A stretch of 64,000 nucleotides of DNA from Trichomonas vaginalis G3 (Eukaryota; Parabasalia; Trichomonadida; Trichomonadidae): NCBI RefSeq assembly GCF_026262505.1, contig NC_067207.1, positions 5,030,252 through 5,094,251 on the forward strand. The letters run 5' to 3'. Below, piece by piece: positions 29,482-38,947 of this stretch. Position numbers and translations under genes: made by a program. The notes beneath the pieces are model-generated. The model saw nothing but the letters and a program-made list of their open reading frames with translations. It was not told the DNA's origin and did no database searches. Each line of letters begins with the position of its first letter. Position 1 is the stretch's first letter.

Positions 29482-30116
29482 TTAACCTTTTATTTTCACC
29501 GAGTTCAGCCAAAGATTGAACGTTATATGTCGTAAGTAAAAAGGATTATTGTATTTGCGTACATTTTCTTTCAGTACTTCCATTCTATGCTGAATATTTT
29601 CATCTGATGTTGGAGTCTTTTGTATGTCGGCAAACATTTTTCGATATTCTTCTACTATGTCAGCCGAATTTTTCTTAGACTCTTGGAAAGATTCCATATT
29701 CTCCGCATACACTTGTTGAGGGTCAAGATTTTTCGGCTGTTCCAAATCTTCATCTAGTTCTGTGAAGTTAGTTTCCAAAGGAGGACTTGTTCGTTTCCTT
29801 CAGGCTCTTCTAGCTGTTGTTGCTGAACTATTTCTTCCATGTCTGGTTGTATCTGAACTTCTTCCTGTGGAGTTTCTTGTACCTCATCTGCTGGCATTTC
29901 ATATATTCCGAGACCGTTTTAAAAAGTTCCCTATCTAAGTCATCCGATTCATAACCTTTCTTCTTTCGTTCCGTCTCTATTTTTTACGCGTTTCATGAGA
30001 GAGTTGAATTATCATTTAGCTCTGACACCAAATATCTCGGAGTAAATTCATTCATGTCATTTGGATGATATGCTATTAAATCATATCCCTTAGCGAGTTG
30101 TATTTTCCAGGTTTGA
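29482..30116 (-). pseudogene. decayed acidic Maverick gene upstream of capsid
   Basis: One open piece (29778-29482) reads METNFTELDEDLEQPKNLDP, then EEYRKMFADIQKTPTSDENI and an Arg/His-rich end. Upstream pieces (PADEVQETPQEEVQIQPDME, then EEIVQQQQLEEPEGNEQV) lie in other frames. It may be part of the same gene as 26757-29479. Gln/Glu-rich, no domain seen. Confidence 0.4.
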
Positions 30117-30118
30117 GA

Positions 30119-31165
30119 TTATATCCATTTGGTGCTGACCATAAAGCTAAATAGGTTCGGGTCAGTATTTCCTTCCTTGAACTTTCTAATAGCTTCTTTA
30201 TATCTGTCACTAAAGTCAAGAGTATCTGGGTAACCATAATCTTCCTTAAGCATTTTTAAGAATTCTTGGTTTCCTTTTTCTCTACTTCTTTTATGTCCTT
30301 GCTCTGTTTGTGGTTGTTGTTGTGCAGGGTTTTGAACTGTTGGTTGCTGTGCTGGTTGTGGAGGTGGTTGTTGTGCTGGTTTTGGTTGTGGTGCTGGATT
30401 TTGAACTGTTGGTTTTGGTTGTTGTTGTGGTGCTGGATTTTGAACTGTTGGTTGTTGTGTTGGTTGTTGTGTTGGTTTTGGTGCATGCCTGTGTCTGTGT
30501 CCATGTGACGATGTAAATGTTTTAGGTAGTCCTGGTGCAGGTGCTTCTCTTGGAGGGTTTGGTGGTATATAAGTTCCACCAGCTGGCACATATGTTCCAT
30601 CTGCAGCATAATGTCCTACCTGACTTTTCGTTTTTAAGAAAGCATTTACTAGGTCTGTTTTGGTCTGTTGTAACTCTTTTTCTTGACTTTCCACAACAGT
30701 TGCTCTAACGGCGTCATAGGCACTTTGAACTGCCTGTCTCGTTGCTGCATCTGTTATTTTCGTCATATTTTGTGCTACTTCTCTTAACTCGTTGTCGAAA
30801 CCTTCAGACTTCAGTTTCTTTCCAGATGAGAAGTCGTTCACTAGTTTCACCTTACTATGAAGAGCTTCGAAGGCATTCTTAAAGTCAGCATTCATTAAAG
30901 CTTCATTTGAACTGTCTTCATCCGCTTGTATTTTTGTCCTTATTGACCCTATAAGTTGGGCTGCTTTAGCGTTGGCTTGGGCATCTAACCAGTCATTATT
31001 AGCTTTTATATATTCTGCGCTTTTCATTGCCTTTTGCATGGCTGCGTCGTTATTTTTACTTTCTTGTGCTAAGTTTTCATACTGTACGGTTTGGTTTTGC
31101 AACTGTAAAAGTTTTTCTGCCTTTACATTTGCTTCAACTTCTTTTTTATACTCATCGCTATCCAT
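30119..31165 (-). CDS. coiled-coil plus Pro/Gln-repeat Maverick protein (348 aa)
   Basis: Intact. Residues 1-185 are helical, Ala/Lys/Glu-rich with coiled-coil heptads (LQLQNQTVQYENLAQESKNN). Residues 195-205 are GTYVPAGGTYIPP. Residues 230-295 are a tandem low-complexity tract of PTVQNPAPQ units. The C-terminus is charged and helical (FLKMLKEDYGYPDTLDFSDR). A long flexible Pro/Gln linker between helical parts suits a virion or scaffold protein. It follows the gene at 31189 in the same direction by 23 bp, probably one transcript or tightly packed promoters. Family not recognised. Confidence 0.6.
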   Translation of the reverse strand: MDSDEYKKEVEANVKAEKLLQLQNQTVQYENLAQESKNNDAAMQKAMKSAEYIKANNDWLDAQANAKAAQLIGSIRTKIQADEDSSNEALMNADFKNAFEALHSKVKLVNDFSSGKKLKSEGFDNELREVAQNMTKITDAATRQAVQSAYDAVRATVVESQEKELQQTKTDLVNAFLKTKSQVGHYAADGTYVPAGGTYIPPNPPREAPAPGLPKTFTSSHGHRHRHAPKPTQQPTQQPTVQNPAPQQQPKPTVQNPAPQPKPAQQPPPQPAQQPTVQNPAQQQPQTEQGHKRSREKGNQEFLKMLKEDYGYPDTLDFSDRYKEAIRKFKEGNTDPNLFSFMVSTKWI

Positions 31166-31188
31166 ATATGTCTTCAGGGCTTTTTGTT

Positions 31189-31740
31189 TTATTCTTCATC
31201 TTTCAGTACTTTATATTGAGTAGTATGGTTTTTCAAATTTATAACATCTTGTTCCATTTTTGCTACTTCTGCTGCTTTTTCTGACACTTTTTTCGCATAT
31301 TCCTCTGTACTTAGTTCTTTCAGTTGTTCTTCTTTCTTCTTTTTCTCTACGTTTAACTCATTGAGTTTCTTTGTGTGTCTGTCATATTCTAGTTTCTTTT
31401 CGTTTTCACTTATTTGTTTCTGTATGTCTATGTTTGACTTTTTGACATCTGTTATTTGATTTTTGAGTGAACTCAAATTCATTTGACTTTGAGGGTTATA
31501 AGCTGTTCCGTCTGCAGCTCCACCATAGCCTGCCATTTTCGCTAAAAGTGCCGCTCTTAAACCTCCACTCTGTGCACCAATAACTCGGTTTAAAAGCATA
31601 GGGTTGCTTGACATTTGTTGCAACATAGTGGGGTCATTCATCATTTGTTGTTGCAACTGTTGTTGTGGTGTCAGTTTTACTATTGGGTGTTTCAATGCTC
31701 CCTTCCTCTTACGTATATTCTTACGTAGCTTACGTGGCAT
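31189..31740 (-). CDS. basic N-terminal, coiled-coil Maverick protein (183 aa)
   Basis: ATG 31740 is preferred (leader ttttttacttcacttaaa) over an upstream non-ATG extension. It opens MPRKLRKNIRKRKGALKHP, strongly basic, then Gln/Met-rich (QQQLQQQMMNDPTMLQQMSS), GAQSGGLRAALLAKMAGYGG, and a long Lys/Glu coiled coil from residue 100 to the end. The basic arm could bind DNA, like core proteins of adenovirus-like particles. That is composition-based inference. Confidence 0.6.
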   Translation of the reverse strand: MPRKLRKNIRKRKGALKHPIVKLTPQQQLQQQMMNDPTMLQQMSSNPMLLNRVIGAQSGGLRAALLAKMAGYGGAADGTAYNPQSQMNLSSLKNQITDVKKSNIDIQKQISENEKKLEYDRHTKKLNELNVEKKKKEEQLKELSTEEYAKKVSEKAAEVAKMEQDVINLKNHTTQYKVLKDEE

Positions 31741-32212
31741 TTTAAGTGAAGTAAAAAACGGTTTTTGACAGATGTTTATATGACACTTTTTGTTCAGCAC
31801 AAAAAACTACTCGGTCAAAGTGTTGTCAGTTTTGTAAAATAACCGTCTTATCTCATTCTATAAGGGGAAAAAGGCTTCTCAAAGTATACTTCCTTGGAAC
31901 GCCTGTAACTTTTCCTGTAGCGACGATAGACCCTTACTTGTCCGGACAAAGTTATACTATTTTGAGTGCTCTACAAAAAAGTCAACGGCGACGACTCTCA
32001 AAAACCGTTGTGTAAAAAGTTTTACCGTTGGACAAAAAAGTATATATAGAAAACAAAAAACGTTTATAGTTCATTCAATATTTGAGATGGAACGGTTTGC
32101 CAACGGTAACTATTAAATAAAATAAAAAATAGAGGGGGTTACCGTTGACAAAAACCGTTTATTTCAAACTTTTCTATGAGTGGTCCGAAAAAAAAACAGT
32201 TCATTTTTCATA
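31741..32212. promoter_or_regulatory. divergent promoter region with clustered CAACGGT (Myb-type) motifs
   Basis: 472 bp without a gene. It holds at least six copies of CAACGG/CCGTTG or close forms (near 31982, 32004, 32024, 32098, 32140, 32154), which resemble the YAACNG recognition element of Myb proteins. Trichomonas regulates genes by several Myb factors. The cluster lies between divergent genes at 31740 and 32213. Confidence 0.4.
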
Positions 32213-33417
32213 ATGGAAGGAAGAAAAAATGTCGCAAACAATTCGTCGACTACCTCTGCAGTTAAAGTTCCTACAACTTATGTCTCACCATTCTCAAAAC
32301 CCTTACGACCTCCTATAATACCAAAGCAACTTCCTCATACAATTGCAAACAAATTGTTGGACAATTCAAGACAATCTACTCAAGAAAATACCATACAAAC
32401 AAACGAAACAACAGATACAGTTGTACCAGACACAACAGGACAAGTTTTACAGTCTTCTCCAATTGCAAACCAATTGTCCAACAATTCAAGACAATCTACT
32501 CAAGAAAATACCATACAAACAAACGAAACAACAGAGGAACAACCAAGCGCGTCATCGATGACGACAAGGTCCCAGATGAGATACCTCGCGTTCGCGAAGC
32601 AATTTCAATCAGGAGATACAGAAAATACAGAAGAAAACACTACCATATCTGAACGTGTTCGCAGGCAATATGCTAAAAAAAGACTTCAACTCCTTGAAAA
32701 ACTCAAAAACCAATGGGGAATTCAAGACGACACCGATTATTCGGAAGTGTTTCAGTCTGTTATGGATAGTTTGCAACCAGTTGAAAATGAAGTTAAAGAC
32801 CCAGGTGTTCTCGTGGACTTGTTTGTTCAATACTTGCCTGTTACAGCAAACCTAATTGCACTACAAGCCATCGACCAATTTATTAGACTTTTCCCCAAAA
32901 ATATGCAAACTTATTTGCAAAATGTGAAAATTTCTGAGTATGTCAGCATATATCCCAATACCTACAACTATCTCGAAGAATTGGATGAGTATGGGCAAAG
33001 GTCCTTTTACGTATACTTTTTTACCAATCCAGGACAGTCAAAATATATTGTATACAACCTTTACCAGAATTTCAAGACAATTTCCATGTCATATCCACTA
33101 TAGCGTTAGATACACCAGAAAGAGTTCCCTACGGTAGCAAAGTTAGTATTTCAAGCTTCCCGAAAGCTACCAAAGGACATCCTATAAAATTGGCAGAATT
33201 CACTCATTCAAATTGCCAATTCAAACAGGATGTTGAGTTTGTATTCTTACACGATACCACATTCATAATACAGACACCTCCAGATGGACTCTACAAAGTA
33301 TTTATAGCTAGACACGTAGCACCAGATGACGAAGAAGAAGTCGAGGAAATTATATCTTCGGATAATGAAGAGGAACAAACATTTGAAGATGTTAAAGACT
33401 CAGATTATACTGAGTAA
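32213..33417 (+). pseudogene. Maverick terminal gene (~400 aa) with internal repeat, one frameshift
   Basis: ATG 32213 (MEGRKNVANNSSTTSAVKV). Residues 57-78 and 91-112 are a duplicated Thr/Asn/Gln segment (SRQSTQENTIQTNETT twice). Then RSQMRYLAFAKQFQSG, a helical part, and DPGVLVDLFVQYLPVTANLI. Near 33080 the frame changes and continues DTPERVPYGSKVSISSFPKA, ending acidic (DDEEEVEEIISSDNEEEQTF). Last gene before the terminal repeat; the mariner sits 7 bp after its stop. No catalytic triad of an adenovirus-type protease is seen, so I do not call it one. Unknown. Confidence 0.5.
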
Positions 33418-33424
33418 AAAACTA

Positions 33425-34728
33425 TAGGGTGTCCAAAGGTGCGTTTAGCACAGCGCTCTATATGAGACTATTAAAGGAGATATATGCTGATTATAAATAT
33501 ATAATAAAAAATATGAATATATGTATATGATGAGTATGTTGTATTTTGGCGCCATGCCGGGATATAAAATGAATTTTGAGACAAGAGGCGGTTTCGCGGG
33601 AAATTTTGGCGGGATTTTTTTCATTTTTTTAATGAATCATAAAGAAAACATCCTCGCTCTTGCAAAAAAATGCAAAGACTGTAAAAAAATCTACGAGACA
33701 TTGGTAAAATGCTTCGGTATGGATGCTCCTAGCTATTCCACTGTAACGTATCATGTTAGGATGTATCACTTCATGAACAAAAAGGCGCCCATCATAAAAA
33801 TTGACAAAAAATCGCCGGATCAAAGAAAAATCAAAGCAATTCTTCAAGCGCTAGATGAAGACCCAAGAGCATCACTCAGAAGGATAGAGGAGATGACAAA
33901 GATACCACATACAACAGTCAGTTATTATCTGCACAATTATTTGAACTACAAACTAGCGTATACACGTTGGGTTCCGCACAACCTTAATTCAGTTCAAAAA
34001 AAATCTAGAGTCCAATCTTCGAAAGAGCTCCTCTCTATATTGGGTGCGTATCAATCCAAGAAGTTTCGCTTTTTAGTAACAGGGGACGAGTCTTGGTTTC
34101 AATATGCAACAGAAGCCAAAATCATGTGGATCCCGAAGGATGAAAATCCGCAAACATTCCCGAAGAAAAAAATTGACACGCCAATGATGATGTTGTCGGT
34201 TTTTTGGGGCGTGAATGGCATCATCGCAATTGATATTCTTCAAAAACCTAATACGATGAATGCTCAGTATCTAATTGACAATGTTCTTACTCAAATTATC
34301 AATTCTGATGAGTTTGAGAAATCCAAACAACAAAAACAAAAGTTTGCAATTCATTTTGATAATTCAAGAGTTCACAAAAGTCATAAGGTAATGAATTACT
34401 TGGTGGAAAACAATGTCAAAGTTGTTCCAAACCCAATTTATTCACCTGATATTGCACCCTCTGACTTTTATTTATTCGGCACGCTAAAAAAGAGAGCTGA
34501 AGGACGCGAATTCGCGAGTCCAGATGATCTTGAAAATTTTGTAAGAGAGCAATTTGAGCAATTTTCTCATGATGATTTAAAGCGTGTCTTTGAAGCCTGG
34601 ATCGATCGCTGCGAACGCGTGATTGAATCCAATGGTGATTATATTTAAATAAACTTTATATATATGTAACTTGTTTATTTCTATTCGCAGTATTCAGGTT
34701 TGTGCTAAACACACCTTTGGACACCCTA
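33425..34728 (+). mobile_element. Tvmar1-like mariner transposon, complete
   Basis: 1304 bp with 28-bp-class terminal inverted repeats (tagggtgtccaaaggtgc at the left, its complement at the right with one mismatch in the first 28), flanked by TA target duplications (33423-33424, 34729-34730). It carries one intact transposase. Size, repeats and protein match the Tvmar1 family of Trichomonas. Intact ends and frame suggest a recent insertion into the Maverick. Confidence 0.93.
33632..34648 (+). CDS. mariner transposase (D,D34D)
   Basis: 338 residues from ATG 33632; the open frame extends upstream but the mariner-type helix-turn-helix begins at NHKENILALAKKCKDC. N-terminal paired DNA-binding region (residues 1-115, including RASLRRIEEMTKIPHTTVS). 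Catalytic motifs: VTGDESWF (first Asp), IHFDNSRVH (second), and YSPDIAPSDFYLFG (third Asp). Typical mariner length (about 340). It cuts and pastes the element at TA sites. No frameshift or stop, so it may be active. Confidence 0.93.
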   Translation: MNHKENILALAKKCKDCKKIYETLVKCFGMDAPSYSTVTYHVRMYHFMNKKAPIIKIDKKSPDQRKIKAILQALDEDPRASLRRIEEMTKIPHTTVSYYLHNYLNYKLAYTRWVPHNLNSVQKKSRVQSSKELLSILGAYQSKKFRFLVTGDESWFQYATEAKIMWIPKDENPQTFPKKKIDTPMMMLSVFWGVNGIIAIDILQKPNTMNAQYLIDNVLTQIINSDEFEKSKQQKQKFAIHFDNSRVHKSHKVMNYLVENNVKVVPNPIYSPDIAPSDFYLFGTLKKRAEGREFASPDDLENFVREQFEQFSHDDLKRVFEAWIDRCERVIESNGDYI

Positions 34729-34811
34729 TATTTAAGATTAAAAAATTTTATTTTATTTAAATATCTTTCTTTTTCATCGGAGTCTTGGGGTCAGTCCTCC
34801 TCTAGGTTTTT

Positions 34812-34849
34812 TAGGGGCTAGAAGGGGCGCAGCCCCTGGAAGCCCCACT
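34812..34849 (-). repeat. Maverick terminal inverted repeat, right end
   Basis: On the minus strand agtggggcttcc then hairpin AGGGGC-TGC-GCCCCT (plus 34823-34837) then tctagcccc. The outer 12 bases match 8634 and 5380, while the stem sequence differs. Confidence 0.75.
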
Positions 34850-35363
34850 TACCTGACCTATATATGAATTTTATAGCATGTCTATTTTAGTTTTTGATTG
34901 ATCGCGAAATTTAACCACCTTAGGCTCAAATTTCGCGGAAAATTTTCCAAAAGAATTGCTCAAACCGAAATAATTGATAGGACGTATCATCAATGGTTGT
35001 AGTAGTAATGACAGATGTGAAAAAAACTCCATATTTCAAAACTTATGTAAATTGTAAGTTATTGCTGTGTATTAAAATTATGTTCTCTTATTTTTATGGG
35101 GAAATTGTTGCAATGATCATTTCTACCATTTTCGCAAAACCTAGCTATGCACTTAATGACTTAATTCAATTTTAAGTAATTTTTTTGTTAGTAACTGACA
35201 AACATGCGTAGAATAGTGTGATCGTTGAAACTTTGTCAATACTTACTCTGACTATGACTGTGCTCATAGCGCTTATGAAGATATAAAGTGATTTTTAAAA
35301 AAAAATTTACAACTATTCAAACCTACCCCCTTAAATTCAATTTTTCAAAAAATACAGTTTAAT
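34850..35363. other. host spacer with 10-bp inverted repeat
   Basis: 514 bp before the solenoid gene. A perfect inverted pair CGCGAAATTT / AAATTTCGCG lies at 34903-34912 and 34928-34937 (15-bp gap). Near 35337 ttcaatttttcaaaa resembles the trichomonad initiator (TCA-pyrimidine-rich) about 25 bp before ATG. Nothing else seen. Confidence 0.4.
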
Positions 35364-38288
35364 ATGGCCAACATTCAAGAATTTTACGAAGCTTTGTGTG
35401 CGTCACAGAGAGAAAATGATGTTGCGAATACCTATCGTTTAAATGAATACCTTCTTAATGCATTTCGAAATCCAGAAAATTCTGACTTGGTTATGGCTTC
35501 ATATATCCATCTTTTTCCGGAAAAAACTGGAATAGAACTTGACATAGATCCCAAAGAAGTCACAAAACTCAAGACATTGATTATTGCAAAAATCCTTTCC
35601 AATTCATCTCGAGGTTTTTCGTTTGAAAATGAAGAATTAAGTAAAGATTTCAAATTTTGTGTGATGATTAACATGCGTGATTACTACTTATCCCTGCAAT
35701 TCGAACGATGCCAATCGCTTTACGAAATGCTTGAAACAATCAAAGTAGCTATAGACCTTAATACACTCCCAGACGATTGCAAGCAATTACATTTGCTAAT
35801 TCTTATTTCAAATCCATCTTTTAAAGAAAAACCAACATATTTATTCGAATATTTCAAAAAAATTAATCAAAACCTCTTTCAAATATCAAATTTTCAACAG
35901 GATAGTGCTAAAGTTAATCGTTATTTCTATGTATTATCCAAAATTCTTTTTTATTTTAAAACGTACGCAAATCTTACAAATGTCAACAAAAATATAGCAG
36001 AACTTGCATCCCCGCTTATAAAGCTTTGTTTAGAATTGTACAATGCAAGAATTTTACAGAATTTTGTTTTTGATCAATTTATTAAGTCATCAGAGACATA
36101 TTTATTATTAGAATATCTCCCAAACATCCCATTCGACTTGAATCAAATCTCTGTTTTCGATTACATCAAGTTTTTCCCAACAATTATTTCATGTTTTGAT
36201 TGGAACAAAGTTAGATCGCTGAAAGAATCAAATAGCAACGAGGAACCCACAATTTCCGATGAAATTGTTATTTTTTGCATCAATTTCTTATTATCTTTGT
36301 ATCATGATATGGATTTTGATCAAATCGAATCAATTGTGTCAGATTTCAGACTTTTGAACTACTGTTCCAATCCTTTAGATGCAGCAACTACTTTATGCAA
36401 TCAAATCGACGAAAATTGGAATTTATCTGAAAATAACAACATTTTAAGGTTATTATTACTTGTTTCTTATTTCCATGAGATTCCTGGGTTCTCTGATAAC
36501 GATTTTAGTAAATTAATATCCAATTCATTTTCATTTGCCATTGATTCTGGCGATGAATTTTCAGTGAAATTTTTCTTTTCACGTGCAAATACAATGAGAC
36601 CATATACATTGGCTCCTATTTATGACAAAATACTTGAATTCTGTTTCGAAAAAACTGATCTCATTCAATACGGATTTGAATTTGTTTCAAATGCTTTGAT
36701 CGATTACCATGGAGAAAAATATGAAGATTTCATTGGCAGAATCATCGAATTGATGCAGAATTCTCAAATAGAGTTAAATATAATTTATTTGTTGTTGTTC
36801 ACAATTAATGGTCGATATTTAAGCATAAATTTGAAGATAAGTATAATAAAAATTATCGAACAATTTAATTTGGAAGAATTGTTCAATGAATCACCAACAC
36901 AAAATGTTTTGGACATGGGACACGCCGTTTTGGATCTATATGTAGCAATTTTGCTTGAAACACAATTCGATCCGCAACAAACTCCTGAATTTGAAAACAA
37001 CGTGTTCGAATTGATCTTCAGCAAGATGACTTTCGTTCTGAACAATATTCCGGTCCTTCGACAAATTCAAACCGAAAATCAAAATTCTGAACAAACCGAA
37101 AATCAAAATTCTGAACAAAGTGATGAATTTTCTGTGGATGATTTAAGTGGGCGAAATCTTCAATTTTATGCTCGGTGCATGGAATTATTTATGAATTTGG
37201 TTTTGATAAAAAGAAATCATTTGGAACCTAATTTGTACGATATTTTAGTTATAATGCTCAGTCAGCTGTTTGAAACACGACAATTTTGTAAAGAATTTAT
37301 CGATTCGTATTTCATTTTTGTCGAAATCTTTTCAACTTTCGAACAAATCGATCATCCAATATATTCTTGTTTAGCTGAATTTTCTCAGAAATGCATTTTG
37401 GACACGAAGCAATATCTTGTTTGCAAAAAGTTTTATGACAATCAAGAAGAAATCGAAAGAAATTCTTCGAATATTGTATTAATTCCATTTGTTACAACTA
37501 CTGAACAGGTTATTGAATATATAAAACATGCACAAGGATATTTAGCCATATTCAACATGATTGCTTACGCCGCAATAAACAATTTATTCCCAGAAAATGT
37601 TTCTCCAGGCTATATACCACAAGTTATAACTTCTTCACTCAAAGAATATTCTTATGAATCAGTTATTTTTGATATAATATCAAGAGTTTTGTTTGCATGC
37701 GGAATGGTAAACTTTGAAAGATATCATATTTACTTGGAATGGTTTTTGGATCAAATTAACAAGTTTTTGCATGCATACGGCTACAAGAAAGAATTATATG
37801 ATGGAATTGCATTATTAATTGGTGCAATAATTTATCATAAAGGTCCCGAAGAGAATACTGTTGAGATGTTCAATAAATTGAAGACCCTTGAACTCAATAA
37901 ATGTACATTGATCGATTGCGAAATTATGTTTGCTAAATATAGTCAAGATTTGGAACAAACAAAGACATTGTTATCTGATTTCGACAATATGAAGACAAAA
38001 TTAAATACGTTCGTCATAGGAATTTGTAAGGAATTGCTAGTTAATCCTGAATTAAGTCAAATCCATGAAGAAGTTCTCCAGATAATGCTCAAATATGTAA
38101 ATGATCCTCCATCTTTATTTTATTGCGATTATGGAAATTGTTTCATGGCCAGCAATATGATTGATTTAATTGACTTTTTGCATGGTTACTATCAAGAACA
38201 TCCTGATGTTTTCGATATCAGTTATAACGTTAAGACTGAATCAAGTACCTTGACTAATTGGTTTTTCAGATATTATCAAAATCAATAA
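35364..38288 (+). CDS. large alpha-solenoid (HEAT/ARM-like) protein, possible karyopherin
   Basis: 974 residues, intact, no introns. It opens MANIQEFYEALCASQREND, then TYRLNEYLLNAFRNPENSDL, the arrangement of N-terminal importin-beta/exportin repeats (F-y-x-A-L, then x-L-n-x-F-q). The remainder is helical pairs of 40-45 residues throughout, Leu/Ile/Phe-rich. An acidic insert near residue 580 repeats QTENQNSEQ twice. Length suits transportin/exportin-type proteins that carry cargo through nuclear pores. Similarity is fold-level; other solenoid proteins are possible. The stop forms caataaaaa, matching the TAAA poly(A) signal. Confidence 0.5.
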   Translation: MANIQEFYEALCASQRENDVANTYRLNEYLLNAFRNPENSDLVMASYIHLFPEKTGIELDIDPKEVTKLKTLIIAKILSNSSRGFSFENEELSKDFKFCVMINMRDYYLSLQFERCQSLYEMLETIKVAIDLNTLPDDCKQLHLLILISNPSFKEKPTYLFEYFKKINQNLFQISNFQQDSAKVNRYFYVLSKILFYFKTYANLTNVNKNIAELASPLIKLCLELYNARILQNFVFDQFIKSSETYLLLEYLPNIPFDLNQISVFDYIKFFPTIISCFDWNKVRSLKESNSNEEPTISDEIVIFCINFLLSLYHDMDFDQIESIVSDFRLLNYCSNPLDAATTLCNQIDENWNLSENNNILRLLLLVSYFHEIPGFSDNDFSKLISNSFSFAIDSGDEFSVKFFFSRANTMRPYTLAPIYDKILEFCFEKTDLIQYGFEFVSNALIDYHGEKYEDFIGRIIELMQNSQIELNIIYLLLFTINGRYLSINLKISIIKIIEQFNLEELFNESPTQNVLDMGHAVLDLYVAILLETQFDPQQTPEFENNVFELIFSKMTFVLNNIPVLRQIQTENQNSEQTENQNSEQSDEFSVDDLSGRNLQFYARCMELFMNLVLIKRNHLEPNLYDILVIMLSQLFETRQFCKEFIDSYFIFVEIFSTFEQIDHPIYSCLAEFSQKCILDTKQYLVCKKFYDNQEEIERNSSNIVLIPFVTTTEQVIEYIKHAQGYLAIFNMIAYAAINNLFPENVSPGYIPQVITSSLKEYSYESVIFDIISRVLFACGMVNFERYHIYLEWFLDQINKFLHAYGYKKELYDGIALLIGAIIYHKGPEENTVEMFNKLKTLELNKCTLIDCEIMFAKYSQDLEQTKTLLSDFDNMKTKLNTFVIGICKELLVNPELSQIHEEVLQIMLKYVNDPPSLFYCDYGNCFMASNMIDLIDFLHGYYQEHPDVFDISYNVKTESSTLTNWFFRYYQNQ

Positions 38289-38947
38289 AAAGTTATTTAT
38301 ATATAAATTTAATCTAATATGACTGTATCATGTTATATGAACAGATAATATAATTTATGTTGGTTAATTCAGGTCAAAAATTCTGAAAATTTTAATAATT
38401 TTTCTCATTGGTCTCAGAGTTAAGCTTCAAATGGTTGATATCAGGTAGGCCCAAAATATGATGCCTTATTTCACGCTAGAAATTGTAAGGTCATCCTTTA
38501 ATCAATCTATCTCTAAATAGTTAGTTTTGATTGTTCGAATATATCAAAAAGACCTTTTGCATAACAGAGATAAAGAAGTATTATTCTAGATTGTTGCTTT
38601 CAAACATTGAATTGGTTGAAATAAGTATAATCCTCTGGACTTTACAAAACTAATATCTGTCATTGTTTCTGTAGACAAAATCATAAATTACCCACTGTCA
38701 AAAGGGAACTTTTGTGAAAAAAATAATCGAATGAAAAAAATTAAATTGTCTTGAAAGTCCTAAACCACGCTAATATTATCATACATTTTGTTGCAATTAC
38801 AATGGATGCTCATATAAAATACAATTTTTTTTTTAATCATAAAATACAGTAACAAATTTTTATTCTAATACAATTACAAATATCAAAAACATGTAAAAAT
38901 TGAATAAATCTACAAATTATTAAAAATAATATCTCTAAATTCTAAAA
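38289..38947. other. convergent host spacer, nothing recognised
   Basis: 659 bp between the 3' ends of two convergent genes. A/T-rich with scattered stops in all frames; no repeat, RNA or promoter motif found. Confidence 0.4.

Larger units (their letters stand above)
8634..34849 (+). mobile_element. Maverick/Polinton block, family 1 right copy (possibly composite)
   Basis: It is bounded by agtggggcttcc-type terminal repeats at 8634 and (inverted) 34849 and holds the Polinton core genes: integrase, PolB, packaging ATPase, penton-like and major capsid-like proteins. At 26.2 kb (24.9 kb without the mariner) it is at or above the usual 15-25 kb. The two termini match over only about 45 bp, I see no matching 5-6 bp target duplication (aaggt versus tacct), and the DYP-like gene occurs twice (10415, 17038). 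Fusion of two elements is therefore possible. Most genes after 14.5 kb are frameshifted. Confidence 0.75.

Noticed and set aside
30266-30516. Trp/Leu/Cys-rich plus-strand frames
   Set aside because: Shadow of the Pro/Gln repeat of the minus-strand gene at 30119-31165.
32213-33417. Adenovirus-type cysteine protease
   Set aside because: No His/Cys catalytic pattern found; left as unknown. No protease was found elsewhere either.
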